Source: Methylorubrum extorquens (GTDB lineage Bacteria > Pseudomonadota > Alphaproteobacteria > Rhizobiales > Beijerinckiaceae). From it: a stretch of 26,200 nucleotides of DNA. This document shows positions 24,935 through 26,200 of the stretch, in pieces. The position numbers and the translations under genes were made by a program. The DNA is taken from contig JAEUAC010000175.1 in NCBI GenBank assembly GCA_019695455.1, positions 1 to 26,200 of the forward strand, given 5' to 3'. The notes under the pieces were generated by a model, which was not told the origin of the DNA, did not search any database, and saw nothing but the letters and a program-made list of their open reading frames with translations. Position 1 is the stretch's first letter, and every line of letters starts with the position of its first letter.

Positions 24935-25921
24935 ATGTTCCGTTCCGACAGCCGGCCCACGCGCCGCCACGCCCTGCTCGGTGCCGCCCTGGGAGCGGGT
25001 TCGCTCGCCCTCCTGCGGCCGCGCGATGCGCTCGCGAAGGCGCCCCTCGTCGGCAAGCCGGCGCCCTATTTCTACCGGTTCAAGTTCGGCGACGGCGAAG
25101 CCACCATCGTGTCCGACGGCACGCTGCCGCTCGGGGATCCGAACACGAACTTCACGGGCCTCACGGGCGACGAGATGAAGCGCCAGCTGACGGACAACTT
25201 CCTGCCCGTCTCGAACGCCGTGCTCGAGCAGAACGTGCTCATCCTGAACACGGGCGACCGCATGGTCCTGTTCGACACGGGCATGGGCGACCTCACGACC
25301 TTCGGGCCGACGACGGGCAAGCTCCTCGCCAGCATGAAGCAGGCGGGGATCGACCCGGGCGACATCGACGCCGTCGTGATGAGCCACGCCCATATCGACC
25401 ATTGCGGCGGCAATTGCGGGCCGGACGGCAAGCCGCACTTCCCGAACGCCCAGTTCTACATCAGCCAGGCCGACTACGACTTCTGGACGGACGAGACCAA
25501 GGTGCCGCCGGCCTTCAAGGTCTTCCTCGACACGGCCCGCAAGAACCTGCCGCCGATCCGCGACCGGATCGTGTTCATCAAGGACGGCCAGGAATTCCTG
25601 CCCGGCATCACGGCCATGGCGGCGCCCGGGCATTCCGTCGGCCACATGATCTTCAACATCCAGAGCGGCACCAGCCAGATGGCCTATATCGGCGATCTCG
25701 CGCATCATCCGGTCCTGCTGCTCGAGAAGCCGCTGACGCAGTTCGCCTACGACACGGACCCGGCGCAATCGGCCCAGACGCGCCTCAAGTACCTGACCAT
25801 GCTGGCCGAGAAGCGGACGCCGATCCTCGCCTACCACTTCGCCTGGCCGGGCCTCGGCCACGTCGCGAAGCAGGGCGAGGGGTTCCGCTACTTCCCGGCG
25901 CCGATGAAGATGGAGATGTGA
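24935..25921 (+). CDS. Exported MBL-fold metallo-hydrolase
   Basis: A 328-residue hydrolase with a probable Tat-type signal: PTRRHALLGAALGAGSLALL at residues 8-27, with twin Arg10-Arg11, then a likely cleavage near ALAK (32-35). The mature part has the metal motif HAHIDH (His151, His153, Asp155, His156), His233 in PGHSVGH, Asp254 in GDLAHH and His301, a full two-metal set. The overall layout, with signal peptide, recalls methyl parathion hydrolase and lactonase relatives in the periplasm; the substrate is unknown. ATG at 24935 has AGGAGGAAG immediately upstream. It may be independent of the fumarase gene, since 66 bp separate them. Confidence 0.9.
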   Translation: MFRSDSRPTRRHALLGAALGAGSLALLRPRDALAKAPLVGKPAPYFYRFKFGDGEATIVSDGTLPLGDPNTNFTGLTGDEMKRQLTDNFLPVSNAVLEQNVLILNTGDRMVLFDTGMGDLTTFGPTTGKLLASMKQAGIDPGDIDAVVMSHAHIDHCGGNCGPDGKPHFPNAQFYISQADYDFWTDETKVPPAFKVFLDTARKNLPPIRDRIVFIKDGQEFLPGITAMAAPGHSVGHMIFNIQSGTSQMAYIGDLAHHPVLLLEKPLTQFAYDTDPAQSAQTRLKYLTMLAEKRTPILAYHFAWPGLGHVAKQGEGFRYFPAPMKMEM

Positions 25922-25933
25922 GGGCTCCCGCCC

Positions 25934-25988
25934 GCTCCCGCCCGAGGCCGGGAGCCTGGGCGGCCTAGGTCCCGGCCGTGGCCGGGAC
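25934..25988. terminator. Two hairpins between convergent genes
   Basis: GCTCCCG (25934-25940) pairs with CGGGAGC (25949-25955), and GTCCCGGCC (25969-25977) pairs with GGCCGGGAC (25980-25988) as a 9-bp stem. They lie between the stop of the rightward MBL gene and the stop of a leftward gene, so a bidirectional terminator is likely. No T run follows either. Confidence 0.5.
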
Positions 25989-26009
25989 GAGCGGGCGGGA
26001 TGATCCCGG

Positions 26010-26200
26010 TCAGCGCCTGCTCGCCGCCGTGAGCTTGTCGAGCATCTGGCCGGCGATGTCGGCGCAGGCCCGCATGGGCTCCTCCGGCCCGCACCGGACG
26101 TCGACCTTCAGGTCGCCGCTCTCCAGCTTGATGTGACCGGCCTTCGGCGGCGGCGGCGGAGGGCCGTCGCGGCGCGGGCCGCCCGGCGGGCCGCGATCGG
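26010..26200 (-). CDS. Hypothetical protein, C-terminal fragment (N-terminus outside window)
   Basis: About 63 residues are visible on the leftward strand, ending in TGA at 26010-26012. The fragment begins in a Gly/Pro/Arg linker with six consecutive Pro, then a compact end, KAGHIKLESGDLKVDVRC followed by GPEEPMRACADIAGQMLDKL. Two Cys flank the turn and an amphipathic helix closes the protein. Similar C-termini (short beta segment, Cys, acidic turn, Cys, helix) occur in uncharacterised Hyphomicrobiales proteins as far as I recall. A coding frame is supported by the G/C-biased third positions, the absence of stops and the convergent terminator region. Function unknown. Confidence 0.6.
   Translation of the reverse strand, partial: DRGPPGGPRRDGPPPPPPKAGHIKLESGDLKVDVRCGPEEPMRACADIAGQMLDKLTAASRR

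Noticed and set aside
23207..25861. Very long open frame on the - strand opposite CoA-transferase, fumarase and MBL genes
   Set aside because: It is Arg/Gly/Asp-rich without motifs, as expected for the antisense of GC-biased genes; the + strand genes have complete catalytic motifs and ribosome sites.

Overview
The window is a dense, very GC-rich stretch (third codon positions almost all G or C) with short intergenic gaps, strong GGAGG-type ribosome sites, ATGA/GTGA/TTGA overlaps and gene families typical of Alphaproteobacteria. My inference is a member of the Hyphomicrobiales (Rhizobiales), perhaps near Methylobacterium or Salinarimonas; no rRNA or other marker gene is present to prove this. 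No tRNA, rRNA, insertion sequence, phage gene or CRISPR array was seen. The whole window reads as catabolic chromosome.

Layout. (1) 1-7753 is a sugar or sugar-acid module. A leftward IlvD/Edd-family dehydratase (cut by the window edge) diverges from a rightward operon: periplasmic binding protein, two permeases, ATPase, GFO/IDH/MocA oxidoreductase and a GntR/FCD regulator. The divergent intergenic region carries two perfect, mirror-image 13-bp copies of an ATTGNCAAT-type site, probably where the GntR protein acts. (2) 7875-12912 encodes a complete branched-chain 2-oxoacid dehydrogenase complex (E1 alpha, E1 beta, E2, E3), followed by an HMG-CoA lyase-like gene (12997-13923): branched-chain amino acid breakdown. 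(3) 13960-20578 is a leftward run. In transcription order it holds an MBL-fold hydrolase, an M29 aminopeptidase, an arginine deiminase/DDAH-like enzyme, an orphan antitoxin-like protein with a possible toxin stub, a RutB-like amidohydrolase, a class II aldolase/adducin protein and a frameshifted FAD-dependent amine/amino-acid oxidase. It looks like an undescribed pathway for a guanidino, ureido or amide compound. (4) 20760-24868 is a rightward set: aldehyde dehydrogenase, family III CoA-transferase and class I fumarase (possibly a mesaconase). An exported MBL-fold protein (24935-25921) and the C-terminus of a leftward hypothetical gene end the window.

The most unusual feature is a 127-bp structured palindromic element inside the E2 gene (10407-10533). 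It is read in frame and adds about 42 residues to the linker between the lipoyl and E3-binding domains. A second, shorter copy lies between the permease and ATPase genes (4798-4876). The two copies share 43 of 51 bases at their left ends, and the differences include paired changes that keep the same stems, so a folded structure seems to be conserved. This resembles, in principle, the in-gene palindromic elements known from Rickettsia.
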